Shown in pieces: positions 10,440 to 19,556 of a stretch of 64,000 nt of DNA. Every line of letters begins with the position of its first letter. Positions within the stretch are counted from its first letter, which is position 1. The stretch comes from Xanthomonas euroxanthea (GTDB lineage: Bacteria > Pseudomonadota > Gammaproteobacteria > Xanthomonadales > Xanthomonadaceae): NCBI RefSeq assembly GCF_900476395.1, contig NZ_UIHB01000002.1, forward strand, positions 651,126-715,125, in the 5' to 3' direction. The position numbers and the translations under genes were made by a program. The notes under the pieces were generated by a model. That model was not told the DNA's origin. It made no database searches and saw nothing but the letters and a program-made list of their open reading frames with translations.

Positions 10440-11534
10440 TCACTGCGTCGCAGTGTCTTCCAGCAGTGGTGTCAGCTGCGCTTCCAGGGCATGGCGGCGC
10501 CATTGTCCCAACGGTGCAGGCCAGCTGCGTTGCTCGATCAGGGTTTCCAGGTGCCGGCGCGAGGCCAGGATGCCGTCGGGCAATCCCAGCTCGCGGCTGC
10601 GCTGGGCCACCGCATCCTGCAGGCGCTTGAGCACGACCTTGTTGCCGTCGGTGGCGGCCTGCGCCAGCGGCGCGTGCTCCTCGTCGGGCAGCGGCGTGTT
10701 GAGCGCTTCCCATACGGCGGCGGCGAGCTTGCGCGGCGCCTTGGGGAACTTGTCGAACTGACGCAGCAGGGCGTCCAGATCAGCCGGCGGAAACCGTGCC
10801 AGCTGGCTGGCCAGTTCATTGTCCAGGATCCAGCTGCGCGGGCGATCGCTCTGACGCGCCTGCAGGTCGCGCCAGCGCAGCAGGCGCAACAGGCGACGTT
10901 GCGCCGCCGGTTCCAGGAACTGCGCGGTGCGCAGGCTCACGTGCGGCCAGCGCTCGCCGTCGTCGTGCTCCACCGTGGCGAGCAGGCGCTCGGCATCTTC
11001 GGCCAGCCAGCCCAGGCGATCCTGCTCGGTCAGGCGACGGGTGAGTTCGTCGTGGATGGCGAACAGGTAGCGCACATCGTCGGCGGCGTATTCCAGCTGC
11101 GCCGGCGACAGCGGGCGGCGCATCCAGTCCGAGCGCGTCTCGCCCTTGCTCAGCAAGGTGCCGGTCACTTCCTGCACCAGTTTCTGATAGCCCATGCCGC
11201 CACCCACACCCGCCAGCGCGGCGGCGATCTGGGTGTCGAACAACGGCCGCGGCAATACCCCGCACGCGCATTTGAAGGTGACCAGATCCTCGCTGGCGCT
11301 ATGCATCACCTTGACGATGTCGGTGGCGGTCAACCACGCCTTGAGCGCCTCGTTCATGCCCGGGATCAGTGGGTCGATCAACAGGATCTCCTCGCCGATG
11401 GCCATCTGCACCAGTGCCAGTTGCGGCCAGTAGGTGCGTTCGCGAATGAATTCGGTATCCAGGCCAATGCGGGACGGACGCGACGCCTGCAGGCGTTCGG
11501 TCAGCTCGGAGGGGTGGGTGATCCAATGGGGCAC
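10440..11534 (-). CDS. rnd: ribonuclease D
   Basis: 3'-5' exoribonuclease involved in tRNA 3'-end maturation, 364 residues. DEDDy motifs are complete: LDTEFIRERTYWPQL (Exo I), VMHSASEDLVTF (Exo II) and YAADDVRYLFAIHDEL (Exo III, with the tyrosine). One or two HRDC-like helical domains make up the C-terminal half. The start is the GTG at 11534 (PHWITHPSEL), directly ahead of the conserved N-terminus; the frame is open further upstream, but that stretch is antisense to the next gene. It is divergent from the lipoprotein gene starting at 11629. Confidence 0.93.
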   Translation of the reverse strand: MPHWITHPSELTERLQASRPSRIGLDTEFIRERTYWPQLALVQMAIGEEILLIDPLIPGMNEALKAWLTATDIVKVMHSASEDLVTFKCACGVLPRPLFDTQIAAALAGVGGGMGYQKLVQEVTGTLLSKGETRSDWMRRPLSPAQLEYAADDVRYLFAIHDELTRRLTEQDRLGWLAEDAERLLATVEHDDGERWPHVSLRTAQFLEPAAQRRLLRLLRWRDLQARQSDRPRSWILDNELASQLARFPPADLDALLRQFDKFPKAPRKLAAAVWEALNTPLPDEEHAPLAQAATDGNKVVLKRLQDAVAQRSRELGLPDGILASRRHLETLIEQRSWPAPLGQWRRHALEAQLTPLLEDTATQ

Positions 11535-11628
11535 GTGATTTCCGTCGACAGCGAGGGTTTGCGCAGAACGCGCAGAATAGCCTAACGTCGCGATCGCCTG
11601 TCGTGCGGCAGAGCACTGGAAGGAGCAG

Positions 11629-13491
11629 GTGGTGGGTGAGTGCGGTAACCGGATCGCAGCATGGGCCTTGCTCGCGCTAGGCGTGTGCGCCTGTTCGCGG
11701 ACACCGACGCCGGCGCCTGCCGCGGCGCCCCCAGCCGCCGCCGCGCCGTCGAGCCAGCCGAATGTGTCCATCGGTGGCGAAGAGTCCGCCGAGACCGTGG
11801 CGCAATGGCGGCCACCGCCGGTGGACCTGGGCGACGAGACACTGGCGCAGGCGCGCAAGCGCGCCGACCAGGCGTTGCAGGATGACCGGCTGTATCGCAA
11901 TGCGGACGACGCGATTCCGCTGTACCTGGCGATCCAGCAGCGCGCCGGCGGCAAGGACGCGGCCAGCCGGCGCGGGCTGGAACAGGCGCGGCGTCGCTTG
12001 ATCGAGCTGGGCGAAGCGCTGATCGAGCAGACCGACCGCCAGGACAGTGCACTGGAACAGGCACGTGAGCTGGCCATCGTGGCGCTGGCGCTCGCTCCGC
12101 AGGATCCGAAGGTGCGTACGCTGCAACGCGCGGTGGAAACCGCGCAGCGGGTGCTGAGCTTCAACCGTGCCGGCGAGGAGGATCTGCGCGGCGGCCGCCT
12201 GGGCGAGGACGGCAACGGGGCGCTGGTGAACTTTCGCGATGCGGCGCAGCTGGATCCGGACAACCCGCGCACGCGCCAGGGGCTGGCTGCGGTGGAAAGC
12301 GGCCTGCTGGCACGCGCCGAACAGGCTGCGGAGGCGAGCGACTTCATCGGCGCGCGCTACTGGTTGCAGATGGCCGGGCAGGTACGTGAGCGCGCCCCGA
12401 CCATTGCAGACGCACGCGCGCGCATCGAGCGCATGCGCCGTGCCCAGATCGCCGCATTGCACGACGCCGGCCTGCACGATCTGACCTCCCCGCGCGGCCT
12501 CAAGGCGGCCGGCGAGACCCTGGCCGAAGTGCTGCGCATCGCGGACCCGGGCGATGCGGTGGCTGGCGATCTGCGGCGGCGGCTGGAATTGGCCACCCAT
12601 TACGGCAGCTTCCGCCCCGGGCAGGTGTTCACCGACGGGCTCAAGGTCGGCGGGCGTGGTCCGCAGATGATCGTGGTGCCGCATGGCGCGTTCCAGATGG
12701 GCGCAGGCGATGCCGAGCCCGGCGCTTCCGACAACGAGCGGCCGTCGCATTACGTGCGTTTCGCGCGCGGCTTTGCGTTGTCGATCACCGAAGTGACGGT
12801 CGCCGAGTTCCGCCAGTTCGTCGAGGCGACCGGCGCCCGCCCGCGCGCCACCCGGCGCGGGCATTCGGTGGTGTACGACGAGCGCAGCGGCAACTTCATC
12901 CGCCGCAACGGGGTGGATTGGCAGTCCGACTACAACGGCGCGCAGGCCGCCCCCAACAGCCCGGTGATGCACGTCAGCATCCGCGACGCCGAAGCCTATG
13001 CGAGCTGGCTGTCGGAACAGACCGGCCGCCACTACCACGTGCCCAGCGAGGCCGAATTCGAATACGCGGTGCGCGCCGGCACCACCGGGCGCTATCCCTG
13101 GGGCAATGCCGGCTCGCCGCCGCTGGATGCGGGCAACTTCACCGGCGGCAACGATGTCTCGCGCAGCGGCCGGCACTGGAACAACGGCTTTGTCGGCTAC
13201 GGCGATGGCTTCTGGGGCCCGGCGCCGGTCGGCAGCTTTCGCGCCAACGCCTGGGGGCTGCACGACATGGGCGGCAACCTGAGCGAGTGGGTGGCCGACT
13301 GCTGGCATGCCAGCTACCGCCGCGCGCCGGCCGACGGTGCGGCGTGGTTCAACCCCGGCTGCCGGCAGCGCATGATCCGCGGCGGCAGCTGGGCCAATTC
13401 GCCGCAGCAGACGCGTGCGGCCTGGCGGCAGTCGCAGGATTCGGACAGCACCAGCGCGCGGATCGGCTTTCGCCTGGCGCGCGGCATCTAG
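11629..13491 (+). CDS. lipoprotein with sulfatase-modifying-factor (FGE-like) domain
   Basis: Predicted lipoprotein of 620 residues: hydrophobic signal AAWALLALGVCAC with lipobox VCAC (lipidated Cys at about 22), a Pro/Ala-rich linker, an alpha-helical TPR-like region at about 70-320, and an FGE-sulfatase-type fold from about 340 to the end (MIVVPHGAFQMG, ITEVTVAEFRQF, HYHVPSEAEFEYAVRAG, MGGNLSEWVADCW, IRGGSWANSP, RIGFRLARG). True formylglycine-generating enzymes have a catalytic cysteine pair just after the GGSW block; here that stretch reads ANSPQQTRAAWRQ, with none. A binding or scaffolding role is more likely than sulfatase activation. GTG at 11629 or 11632; AGGAG at 11621-11625 fits 11632 slightly better. 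Confidence 0.88.
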   Translation: MVGECGNRIAAWALLALGVCACSRTPTPAPAAAPPAAAAPSSQPNVSIGGEESAETVAQWRPPPVDLGDETLAQARKRADQALQDDRLYRNADDAIPLYLAIQQRAGGKDAASRRGLEQARRRLIELGEALIEQTDRQDSALEQARELAIVALALAPQDPKVRTLQRAVETAQRVLSFNRAGEEDLRGGRLGEDGNGALVNFRDAAQLDPDNPRTRQGLAAVESGLLARAEQAAEASDFIGARYWLQMAGQVRERAPTIADARARIERMRRAQIAALHDAGLHDLTSPRGLKAAGETLAEVLRIADPGDAVAGDLRRRLELATHYGSFRPGQVFTDGLKVGGRGPQMIVVPHGAFQMGAGDAEPGASDNERPSHYVRFARGFALSITEVTVAEFRQFVEATGARPRATRRGHSVVYDERSGNFIRRNGVDWQSDYNGAQAAPNSPVMHVSIRDAEAYASWLSEQTGRHYHVPSEAEFEYAVRAGTTGRYPWGNAGSPPLDAGNFTGGNDVSRSGRHWNNGFVGYGDGFWGPAPVGSFRANAWGLHDMGGNLSEWVADCWHASYRRAPADGAAWFNPGCRQRMIRGGSWANSPQQTRAAWRQSQDSDSTSARIGFRLARGI

Positions 13492-13744
13492 GGCGCAGTT
13501 GCATTGCCGCTGCGCATGCGCGGTCTGCGCCCGCATGGCCAGTGATCGCCGATCGCCATGTTGTGTGCCATACCCGCGTCTCGGGGCACGACATCGACGA
13601 CGACGTGCACGGTCTTCCGCGTCGCGGCGGCCACACACCGAGGTGAGCGCGCTGGCTTAACCGCAGCGAACACCGACCGTGATCGCGCTGGAACCGGTCA
13701 CCCTGGCCGCGGTCCAAGCGCCAGCGCTTGCGAGGATTGCGGTG

Positions 13745-14992
13745 ATGGGCTGGGGAATCAAACTGTTTCGTTGGGTCGTCGCACTACTGCTGATCGGCGG
13801 CAGCGGCTACGCCGTGGCGCGGCATCTGCAGGACGGAAATACCGCCGGGCATTACCGCTCGGTGGAGGTGCTGCGTCCGGAAGGCACGCCGAAGGCCATG
13901 GTGGTGCTGTTGCCCGACAGCGGCCATGCGCAGGACGGCCAGCGGCTTGCCGAGATGCTGAGCAACGATGGCGCGCTGGTCGCGGTGATCGACACCGCCA
14001 GCTATCGCGAACGCGTGCGCGCGCATCATGCGGCCTGCAGTTCCCTGGCCGACGATGCCGAACGCTTGGGCAAGAAGTTGCTGCGCGCCGAGCATGTCGA
14101 CGCATTCCTGCCGCCGGTCCTGGTGGGGCAGGGCGATGGCGCGGTGCTAGCGCGGCAGGCGCTGGCCTCGGCCGCGCCCGACGTGCTGGGTGGCGCGGTT
14201 GTCGCCGATGGCGGCGCCAGCACTGGCGGCCTGGCCTGCGCACGCGACATGCCCGATGCCAACCAGGGCTTCCTCGACGATCTGGTCGACGCTGCCAGCC
14301 CCACGCAGATCGCTGCCGCCACCCGCGGCCATTTCCTCACGGCCCAGGCGCACGGTGTGGGCGATCTGCCGCTGGTCGAACTGCATGCGCCCGGCAGCGA
14401 CCGCATGGTGGTGATGCTGTCCGGCGACGGCGGCTGGCGCGAACTGGACAAGGGCATCGCCGCGCAATTGCAGCAGCAGGGGGTGTCGGTGGTGGGCTGG
14501 AACAGCCTGCGCTACTTCTGGGCGAGCCGCACGCCGCAGCAGGTCGGGGCGGACCTGGATCGGGTGATCGCAAGCTATCGGCAGCGCTGGCATATCCAGC
14601 ACGTTGCCTTGGTGGGCTACTCGTTCGGTGCCGATGTGCTGCCGTTTGCCTATCCCGAGCTGTCGCCGCAGCAACGTGCATCGGTGCAGTTCGTCAGCCT
14701 GCTGGGCCTTGCCCATCAAGCCAATTTCAAGGTGCGCGTCGGTGGCTGGCTGGGCTGGCACAACGATGCCGAGCGTGATGTGGAACCGGCGATCCAGTCG
14801 CTGGACGCGCATCGCCTGCAATGCATCTACGGCGAGCAGGAAAAGGACACGCTGTGCCCGGAGCTGCGCGCGCGGGGCGTGCAGGTGGTGGCGCGCCCGG
14901 GCGGGCATCATTTCGACCATGATCCGGTCGCGCTGGCCGGGCTGCTGCTGCAAGGTTGGCAGCAGGCGGCGCAGACGCCCGATCACGGTTAG
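13745..14992 (+). CDS. virJ: AcvB/VirJ-family virulence hydrolase
   Basis: Alpha/beta-hydrolase of the AcvB/VirJ family, 415 residues, with one N-terminal hydrophobic segment (WVVALLLIGGSGYAVA) that would place it in the periplasm. The C-terminal half holds the hallmark SGDGGWRELDKGIA segment and the nucleophile elbow GYSFGADVLPF, with a late GGHHFDHD block for the catalytic His. Agrobacterium AcvB/VirJ support T-DNA transfer, and AcvB hydrolyses lysyl-phosphatidylglycerol; whether this protein does so is inference. The ATG at 13745 is chosen, with GAGG 9 nt upstream. No type IV secretion genes are nearby. Confidence 0.85.
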   Translation: MGWGIKLFRWVVALLLIGGSGYAVARHLQDGNTAGHYRSVEVLRPEGTPKAMVVLLPDSGHAQDGQRLAEMLSNDGALVAVIDTASYRERVRAHHAACSSLADDAERLGKKLLRAEHVDAFLPPVLVGQGDGAVLARQALASAAPDVLGGAVVADGGASTGGLACARDMPDANQGFLDDLVDAASPTQIAAATRGHFLTAQAHGVGDLPLVELHAPGSDRMVVMLSGDGGWRELDKGIAAQLQQQGVSVVGWNSLRYFWASRTPQQVGADLDRVIASYRQRWHIQHVALVGYSFGADVLPFAYPELSPQQRASVQFVSLLGLAHQANFKVRVGGWLGWHNDAERDVEPAIQSLDAHRLQCIYGEQEKDTLCPELRARGVQVVARPGGHHFDHDPVALAGLLLQGWQQAAQTPDHG

Positions 14993-15017
14993 CGCGCGCG
15001 TGATGTCTTGCCGGATG

Positions 15018-16355
15018 TCAGGCGTCCCCCGGCTCGACCCGTACCGCGATGCTGCCATCGGCCAGCTGCGCACGCAGGCGTTCGCCGGCGCTGACTTCGG
15101 CGGCGCTGCGCACCACGCTGCCATCGGCGGGGCGGGTCACGATGGCGTAGCCACGCGCGACGGTGGCGAGCGGGCTGACCGCTTCCAGCGAGCGTGCCAG
15201 GCTGCGTAGCCGCAGCTGGTCGTGCTGCAGGCGCCGCTGCATCGCTGCCTGCGGATGCAGTGCACGCAGCCGTTGTTGCAGCGTGGCCAGGTCGCGTTGC
15301 GGGTTGTGCGCCTGCAGGCGCGCCTGCGACCGTTGCACACGCGCCTGCAGGCGCTCCAGCACCTGGGTCAGGCGCGCGCGCAGCTGGCGTCCGGCATCCT
15401 GCTGGCGGCGTTGCAGCAGCTGCAGCCGCGCCTGCGGACTGTGTGCACGCAGGCGCAGGGCGAGCCGGTCGGCGCGCTGCATCGCAGTGGCCAGCGCATG
15501 CTGCTGCAGCTGGGCCATGCGCGCATGCGCGCGCCGCACGCGCGCAACCAGCTCGCGCTGATCGGGCACCAGTAGTTCGGCCGCGACCGACGGCGTGGGC
15601 GCACGCACATCGGCCACGAAATCGCTGAGGCTGAAGTCGGTCTCGTGCCCGACCGCCGACACCACCGGCGTGCGCGTGGCGGCAATCGTGCGGGCCAGGC
15701 GTTCGTCGTTGAAGGCCCACAGGTCTTCCAGCGAGCCGCCACCACGGGTGATCAGAATGACGTCGTAGCGCCCGGACGCATCGGCGCGCTGCAACAGCGA
15801 GGTGATCTGCGCAGCGGCGCTGTCGCCCTGCACCAGCGAGGGCAACAGGTCCACTTCCAGCAACGGAAAGCGGCGCGCCAGGACGCTGAGCACGTCGCGT
15901 ACCGCCGCCCCGCTGGGCGAGGTGATCACCGCCAGCCGCCGCACATGCGCCGGCAACGGCTGCTTGCGCTCGGTATCGAACAGGCCTTCGGCGGCCAGGC
16001 GCGCACGCAGTTCGTCGAAGGCGCGCCGCAGGGCGCCTTCGCCGGCCTCTTCCATGTGGTCGAGCACCAACTGGTAGTCGCCGCGCGCTTCGTACAGCGT
16101 CAGGCGTCCGCGCGCGAGCACGCGCAGGCCCTCGCGCGGCTGGAACTTCAGCCAGGTGCTCTTGGGCTTGAACATCGCGCAACGGATCTGCGCGCGCGCG
16201 TCCTTGAGCGTGAAGTACAGATGGCCCGAGGACGGGCGCGTGACGCTGCTCAGCTCTGCTTCCACCCACACCAGCGGGAAGCTGCCTTCCAGCAGGTCGC
16301 GCGCGAGCGTGTTGAGCTGGCTGGGGGTGAGGATCTGTTCGTTGCGGTCGGCCAT
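15018..16355 (-). CDS. xseA: exodeoxyribonuclease VII large subunit
   Basis: Large, catalytic subunit of ExoVII, a single-strand-specific DNA exonuclease, 445 residues. An OB-fold domain comes first ([23 protein letters not shown] shows the start of it), followed by the catalytic core with [35 protein letters not shown] and [21 protein letters not shown] long Arg/Gln/Leu-rich coiled coil (about 270-390) leads to a C-terminal [13 protein letters not shown] block. The small subunit xseB is not in the window. Confidence 0.95.
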   Translation of the reverse strand: MADRNEQILTPSQLNTLARDLLEGSFPLVWVEAELSSVTRPSSGHLYFTLKDARAQIRCAMFKPKSTWLKFQPREGLRVLARGRLTLYEARGDYQLVLDHMEEAGEGALRRAFDELRARLAAEGLFDTERKQPLPAHVRRLAVITSPSGAAVRDVLSVLARRFPLLEVDLLPSLVQGDSAAAQITSLLQRADASGRYDVILITRGGGSLEDLWAFNDERLARTIAATRTPVVSAVGHETDFSLSDFVADVRAPTPSVAAELLVPDQRELVARVRRAHARMAQLQQHALATAMQRADRLALRLRAHSPQARLQLLQRRQQDAGRQLRARLTQVLERLQARVQRSQARLQAHNPQRDLATLQQRLRALHPQAAMQRRLQHDQLRLRSLARSLEAVSPLATVARGYAIVTRPADGSVVRSAAEVSAGERLRAQLADGSIAVRVEPGDA

Positions 16356-16409
16356 CGCCGCATTATCCCGCAGCGGCGATGCGCATGCGTGAGCGCATCG
16401 GGCGCAAAC

Positions 16410-17477
16410 CTACAAACCGTGTTGCGCCAGCGCCCAGCCCACGTGTTCGCGTACCAGTTCCGAGTCGTCGTGGCGGCGCGCCTCCAGCGCCGCCAGCACC
16501 TCCGGCGTGCCGGGCGCATTGCCCAGGCCGACGGCGATGTTGCGCAACCACCGCTGATGGCCGCTGCGGCGGATCGGGCTGCCTTCGGTGCGGCGCAGGA
16601 ATTCGTCTTCGTCCCAGGCGAACAGTTGCGGCAGCGTTGCCACATCCAGCTCGTTGCGGGCGCGGAAATCGGCTTCGTCGGTGCGCTGGGCGAACTTGTT
16701 CCACGGGCAGACCAGCTGGCAGTCGTCGCAGCCGAAGATGCGGTTGCCGATCGGCTTGCGCATCTGCTCGGGAATCGCGCCCTCGTGCTCGATGGTGAGA
16801 TAGGCGATGCAGCGGCGCGCATCCAGCCGGTACGGGGCGATGATGGCCTGGGTCGGGCAGATGTCGATGCAGCGCGTGCAGGTGCCGCAATGCGCGGTGG
16901 CCGGGGTGTCGATGGGCAAGGGCAGATCGAGGTAGATCTCGCCCAGGAAGAACCACGACCCGCCCTTGCGATCGATCAGGCAGGTGTGTTTGCCGATCCA
17001 GCCCAGGCCCGCGTTACGCGCCAGCGCCCGCTCCAGCACCGGCGCCGAATCGACGAACACCCGATAGCCGAATGCGCCGACTTCGCCCTGGATGCGCTCG
17101 GCCAGTTTCTGCAGCCGGTTGCGCATCAGCTTGTGATAGTCGCGCCCCAGCGCGTACCGCGCCACGTAAGCGCGGCGGCCGTCGTGCAGGGTGTTCCAGG
17201 CTTCGCTGTCGTCCTTGCGGCCGTAGTCCATGCCCACCGACAACACGCGCAGGGTGCCGGGCACCAGCTCCTGCGGGCGCGAGCGCTTGTCGCCGTGCTG
17301 GGCCATCCAGTGCATGGTCCCGTACAGGCCTTCTTCCAGCCAGCTGCGCAGGTGTCCCTCGTCTTCGCCCAGCTCGATGCCGGTGATGCCGCAGCGCTGG
17401 AAGCCCGCCTCGCGCGCGAGCGCACGGATGCGCGCGGCGGCGTCGGTGGGGTCGGGACGGGCGAGGACGGCAGACAT
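16410..17477 (-). CDS. queG: epoxyqueuosine reductase
   Basis: Catalyses the last step of queuosine synthesis, reducing epoxyqueuosine in tRNA with cobalamin and two 4Fe-4S clusters. The 355-residue protein has both ferredoxin-type cluster sites, CGTCTRCIDICPTQAI and CDDCQLVCPWNKFA, plus the N-terminal YGTMHWMAQHGDKR and DYHKLMRNRLQ segments, and a HEAT-like tail. The ATG at 17477 gives a normal N-terminus; the frame remains open upstream only because it is antisense to nnr. It is divergent from nnr, leaving 24 bp between the two start codons. Confidence 0.95.
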   Translation of the reverse strand: MSAVLARPDPTDAAARIRALAREAGFQRCGITGIELGEDEGHLRSWLEEGLYGTMHWMAQHGDKRSRPQELVPGTLRVLSVGMDYGRKDDSEAWNTLHDGRRAYVARYALGRDYHKLMRNRLQKLAERIQGEVGAFGYRVFVDSAPVLERALARNAGLGWIGKHTCLIDRKGGSWFFLGEIYLDLPLPIDTPATAHCGTCTRCIDICPTQAIIAPYRLDARRCIAYLTIEHEGAIPEQMRKPIGNRIFGCDDCQLVCPWNKFAQRTDEADFRARNELDVATLPQLFAWDEDEFLRRTEGSPIRRSGHQRWLRNIAVGLGNAPGTPEVLAALEARRHDDSELVREHVGWALAQHGL

Positions 17478-17486
17478 GGCGACAAG

Positions 17487-17494
17487 TATAGAAT
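17487..17494 (+). promoter_or_regulatory. possible -10 element for a leaderless nnr transcript
   Basis: TATAGAAT ends 7 nt before the nnr ATG at 17502, so initiation would fall at or just before the start codon. There is no Shine-Dalgarno sequence in front of the ATG. No good -35 is visible. Low-confidence call. Confidence 0.35.
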
Positions 17495-17501
17495 TCCCGG
17501 C

Positions 17502-18989
17502 ATGTACGCACCGCTCGATCTTTACGACACCGCCGCCGCGCGCAGGCTGGACACGCAGGCCACCACGCTGCTCGGCGGCGACGGCTATACCTTGATGCAA
17601 CGCGCCGGGCAGGCCGCCTGGCAGGTCCTGCCGGAACGCTGGCCACGGGCACGCCGCATCGTGGTGGTCTGCGGCACCGGCAACAACGGGGGCGATGGCT
17701 ATGTGCTGGCACGCCTGGCGCAGCGGGCCGGGCGCCAGGTGCAGGTGGTGCATCTTCCCGGGCACGGCCCGGCCGCGCCGCTGGCGCAGCGCGCCTGCAC
17801 CGACTATCTGGGCGTGGGCGGTGCGATCGACCTGTTTCCATCTCCGCTGGCGCAGGCCGATGTGATCGTCGATGCGCTGTTCGGCATCGGCCTCAACCGC
17901 GCGCCCGACAGCGAGACCGGCGCGTTGATCGATGCCATCAACGCCGCCGGCGTGCCGGTGTTTGCGCTGGATGTGCCCAGCGGCATCGATGCCGATCACG
18001 GCGTGGCCTTCGGTGCCGCGGTGCGCGCGGACGCCACCTTGCAGTTCATCGTGCCGCACGTGGGGCTCTACACCGGCGATGCGCTGGAGTATGCGGGCAC
18101 GCGCGCAGTCGCATCGCTGGACGTGCCGGATGCGGCATTCGACGGGCTGACGCCGGCCGCGCACAGCTGGGACATCGCAGCCCTGGCCGCGCAGTTGCGC
18201 CCGCGCCGACGCAATACGCACAAGGGCGAATCCGGGCGCGTGTTGTGTGTCGGCGGCAACCTCGGCAGCGGCGGCGCGATCATGCTGACCGCCGAAGCGG
18301 CCTTGCGCAGCGGCGCCGGGCTGGTGCAGGTCGCCACCCGCGCCGAGCATGTCGCGCCATTGCTGGCGCGCTGCCCGGAAGCGATGGTGCGCGCGCTGCA
18401 GGCCGGCGACGACATCGCCGCGCTGGCCGATGCGGCCGACGTGGTCGCACTGGGGCCAGGGCTGGGTCAGGACGCCTGGGCGCAGCCGTTGTGGCACGGC
18501 GTGTTGGCGTCTGACAGTGCCGTCGTCATCGATGCCGATGGCCTGAACCTGCTGGCCGCCAACCAGGTGCCGACACGCGGCCCGCGCGTGCTGACACCGC
18601 ATCCGGGCGAAGCCGGTCGCCTGCTGGGGATGTCGACCGGGCAGGTTCAGCACGACCGCCTGGCTGCCGCAGACGCCTTGGCCAAACGTTTCGATGCCGT
18701 GGTGGTGCTCAAGGGCGCCGGCAGCGTGATCGCCGCGCCGCACGCAGTGCCGCGCATCATCGATGCCGGTAATCCGGGCATGGCGGTCGGCGGCATGGGC
18801 GACCTGCTGACCGGCGTGATCGCCGCCTTGCTGGCACAGGGCTGGTCGCCATTCGATGCGGCAAGCCTGGGCGCCTTGCTGCATGCCTGCGCCGGCGATG
18901 CGGCTGCGCGCGCGGGCGAGCGCGGCCTGCTGCCGACCGATCTGCTGCCCGAGCTGCGTCGCTTCGCCAATGCCGGAGCCATTGCATGA
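17502..18989 (+). CDS. nnr: bifunctional NAD(P)H-hydrate repair enzyme
   Basis: Fused NAD(P)HX epimerase (NnrE-like, about residues 1-210) and ADP/ATP-dependent NAD(P)HX dehydratase (NnrD-like, about 225-495), which together repair hydrated nicotinamide cofactors. The epimerase half shows VVCGTGNNGGDGYVLAR and DALFGIGLNR; the dehydratase half shows the kinase-like blocks NTHKGESGRVLCVGGN, VVIDADGLNLL, LTPHPGEAGRLL and NPGMAVGGMGDLLTGVIAAL. Its end overlaps tsaE by 4 bp (ATGA), a gene order common in bacteria. Confidence 0.96.
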   Translation: MYAPLDLYDTAAARRLDTQATTLLGGDGYTLMQRAGQAAWQVLPERWPRARRIVVVCGTGNNGGDGYVLARLAQRAGRQVQVVHLPGHGPAAPLAQRACTDYLGVGGAIDLFPSPLAQADVIVDALFGIGLNRAPDSETGALIDAINAAGVPVFALDVPSGIDADHGVAFGAAVRADATLQFIVPHVGLYTGDALEYAGTRAVASLDVPDAAFDGLTPAAHSWDIAALAAQLRPRRRNTHKGESGRVLCVGGNLGSGGAIMLTAEAALRSGAGLVQVATRAEHVAPLLARCPEAMVRALQAGDDIAALADAADVVALGPGLGQDAWAQPLWHGVLASDSAVVIDADGLNLLAANQVPTRGPRVLTPHPGEAGRLLGMSTGQVQHDRLAAADALAKRFDAVVVLKGAGSVIAAPHAVPRIIDAGNPGMAVGGMGDLLTGVIAALLAQGWSPFDAASLGALLHACAGDAAARAGERGLLPTDLLPELRRFANAGAIA

Positions 18990-19486
18990 GCCAGCTCAGC
19001 GCACACCTGGCCGATGCGCAGGCCACCGAAAGCCTGGGGCAGGCCCTGGCGGCGGTACGGCCCACCCGCGCGATGGTGCAACTGCACGGCGATCTCGGCG
19101 CAGGCAAGTCCACACTGGCGCGTGCGCTGCTGCGCGCACTCGGCGTCACCGGCCCGATTCGCAGCCCCACCTACACCCTGGTCGAGCGTTATCCGCTCAG
19201 CACCGGCGACGAGGCCTGGCACCTGGATCTGTACCGCATCGGGCAGGCCGGAGAACTGGATTTTCTCGGGCTCGACGAGGGCAGCGCGAGCCTGTGGCTG
19301 GTCGAATGGCCCGAGCGCGGCGCGGGCGCGCTGCCGCCGGTGGACCTTGACGTGGAACTGGCGGTCGATGGCGAGGGACGCAGCGTCACGCTGCTGGGCC
19401 GCAGCCAACCCGGGCGCGACTGGGTGACGCGGCTGTCAGGCTTGCCGCAGTTGCAGTCTCTTTTTGCCGGCTCACAACAACAATGA
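18986..19486 (+). CDS. tsaE: tRNA threonylcarbamoyladenosine biosynthesis ATPase TsaE
   Basis: P-loop ATPase needed with TsaB and TsaD for t6A formation at A37 of ANN-decoding tRNAs. The 166-residue protein carries Walker A GDLGAGKSTLAR, the IRSPTYTLVERYP segment, HLDLYRI, and LWLVEWPERG. The ATG overlaps the nnr stop, suggesting translational coupling. tsaB and tsaD are not in the window. Confidence 0.95.
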   Translation: MSQLSAHLADAQATESLGQALAAVRPTRAMVQLHGDLGAGKSTLARALLRALGVTGPIRSPTYTLVERYPLSTGDEAWHLDLYRIGQAGELDFLGLDEGSASLWLVEWPERGAGALPPVDLDVELAVDGEGRSVTLLGRSQPGRDWVTRLSGLPQLQSLFAGSQQQ

Positions 19487-19556
19487 ACGCCAGGTTGTGG
19501 ATTATTAAGGGAAATCACCTTGCAATTCACACGCTCGGGTGTTTGAATCCAGCGCC

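Noticed and set aside
15163..15628. Cys/Arg-rich or Ala-rich plus-strand frames opposite xseA
   Set aside because: They arise from the antisense of the Arg/Gln/Leu-rich coiled coil and have no credible protein character.
15645..17501. Long plus-strand open frame extending nnr upstream
   Set aside because: It is antisense to xseA and queG, both unmistakable; nnr homology begins only at the ATG at 17502.
17478..18884. Minus-strand extension of the queG frame
   Set aside because: It is the antisense of nnr; queG homology begins at the ATG at 17477.
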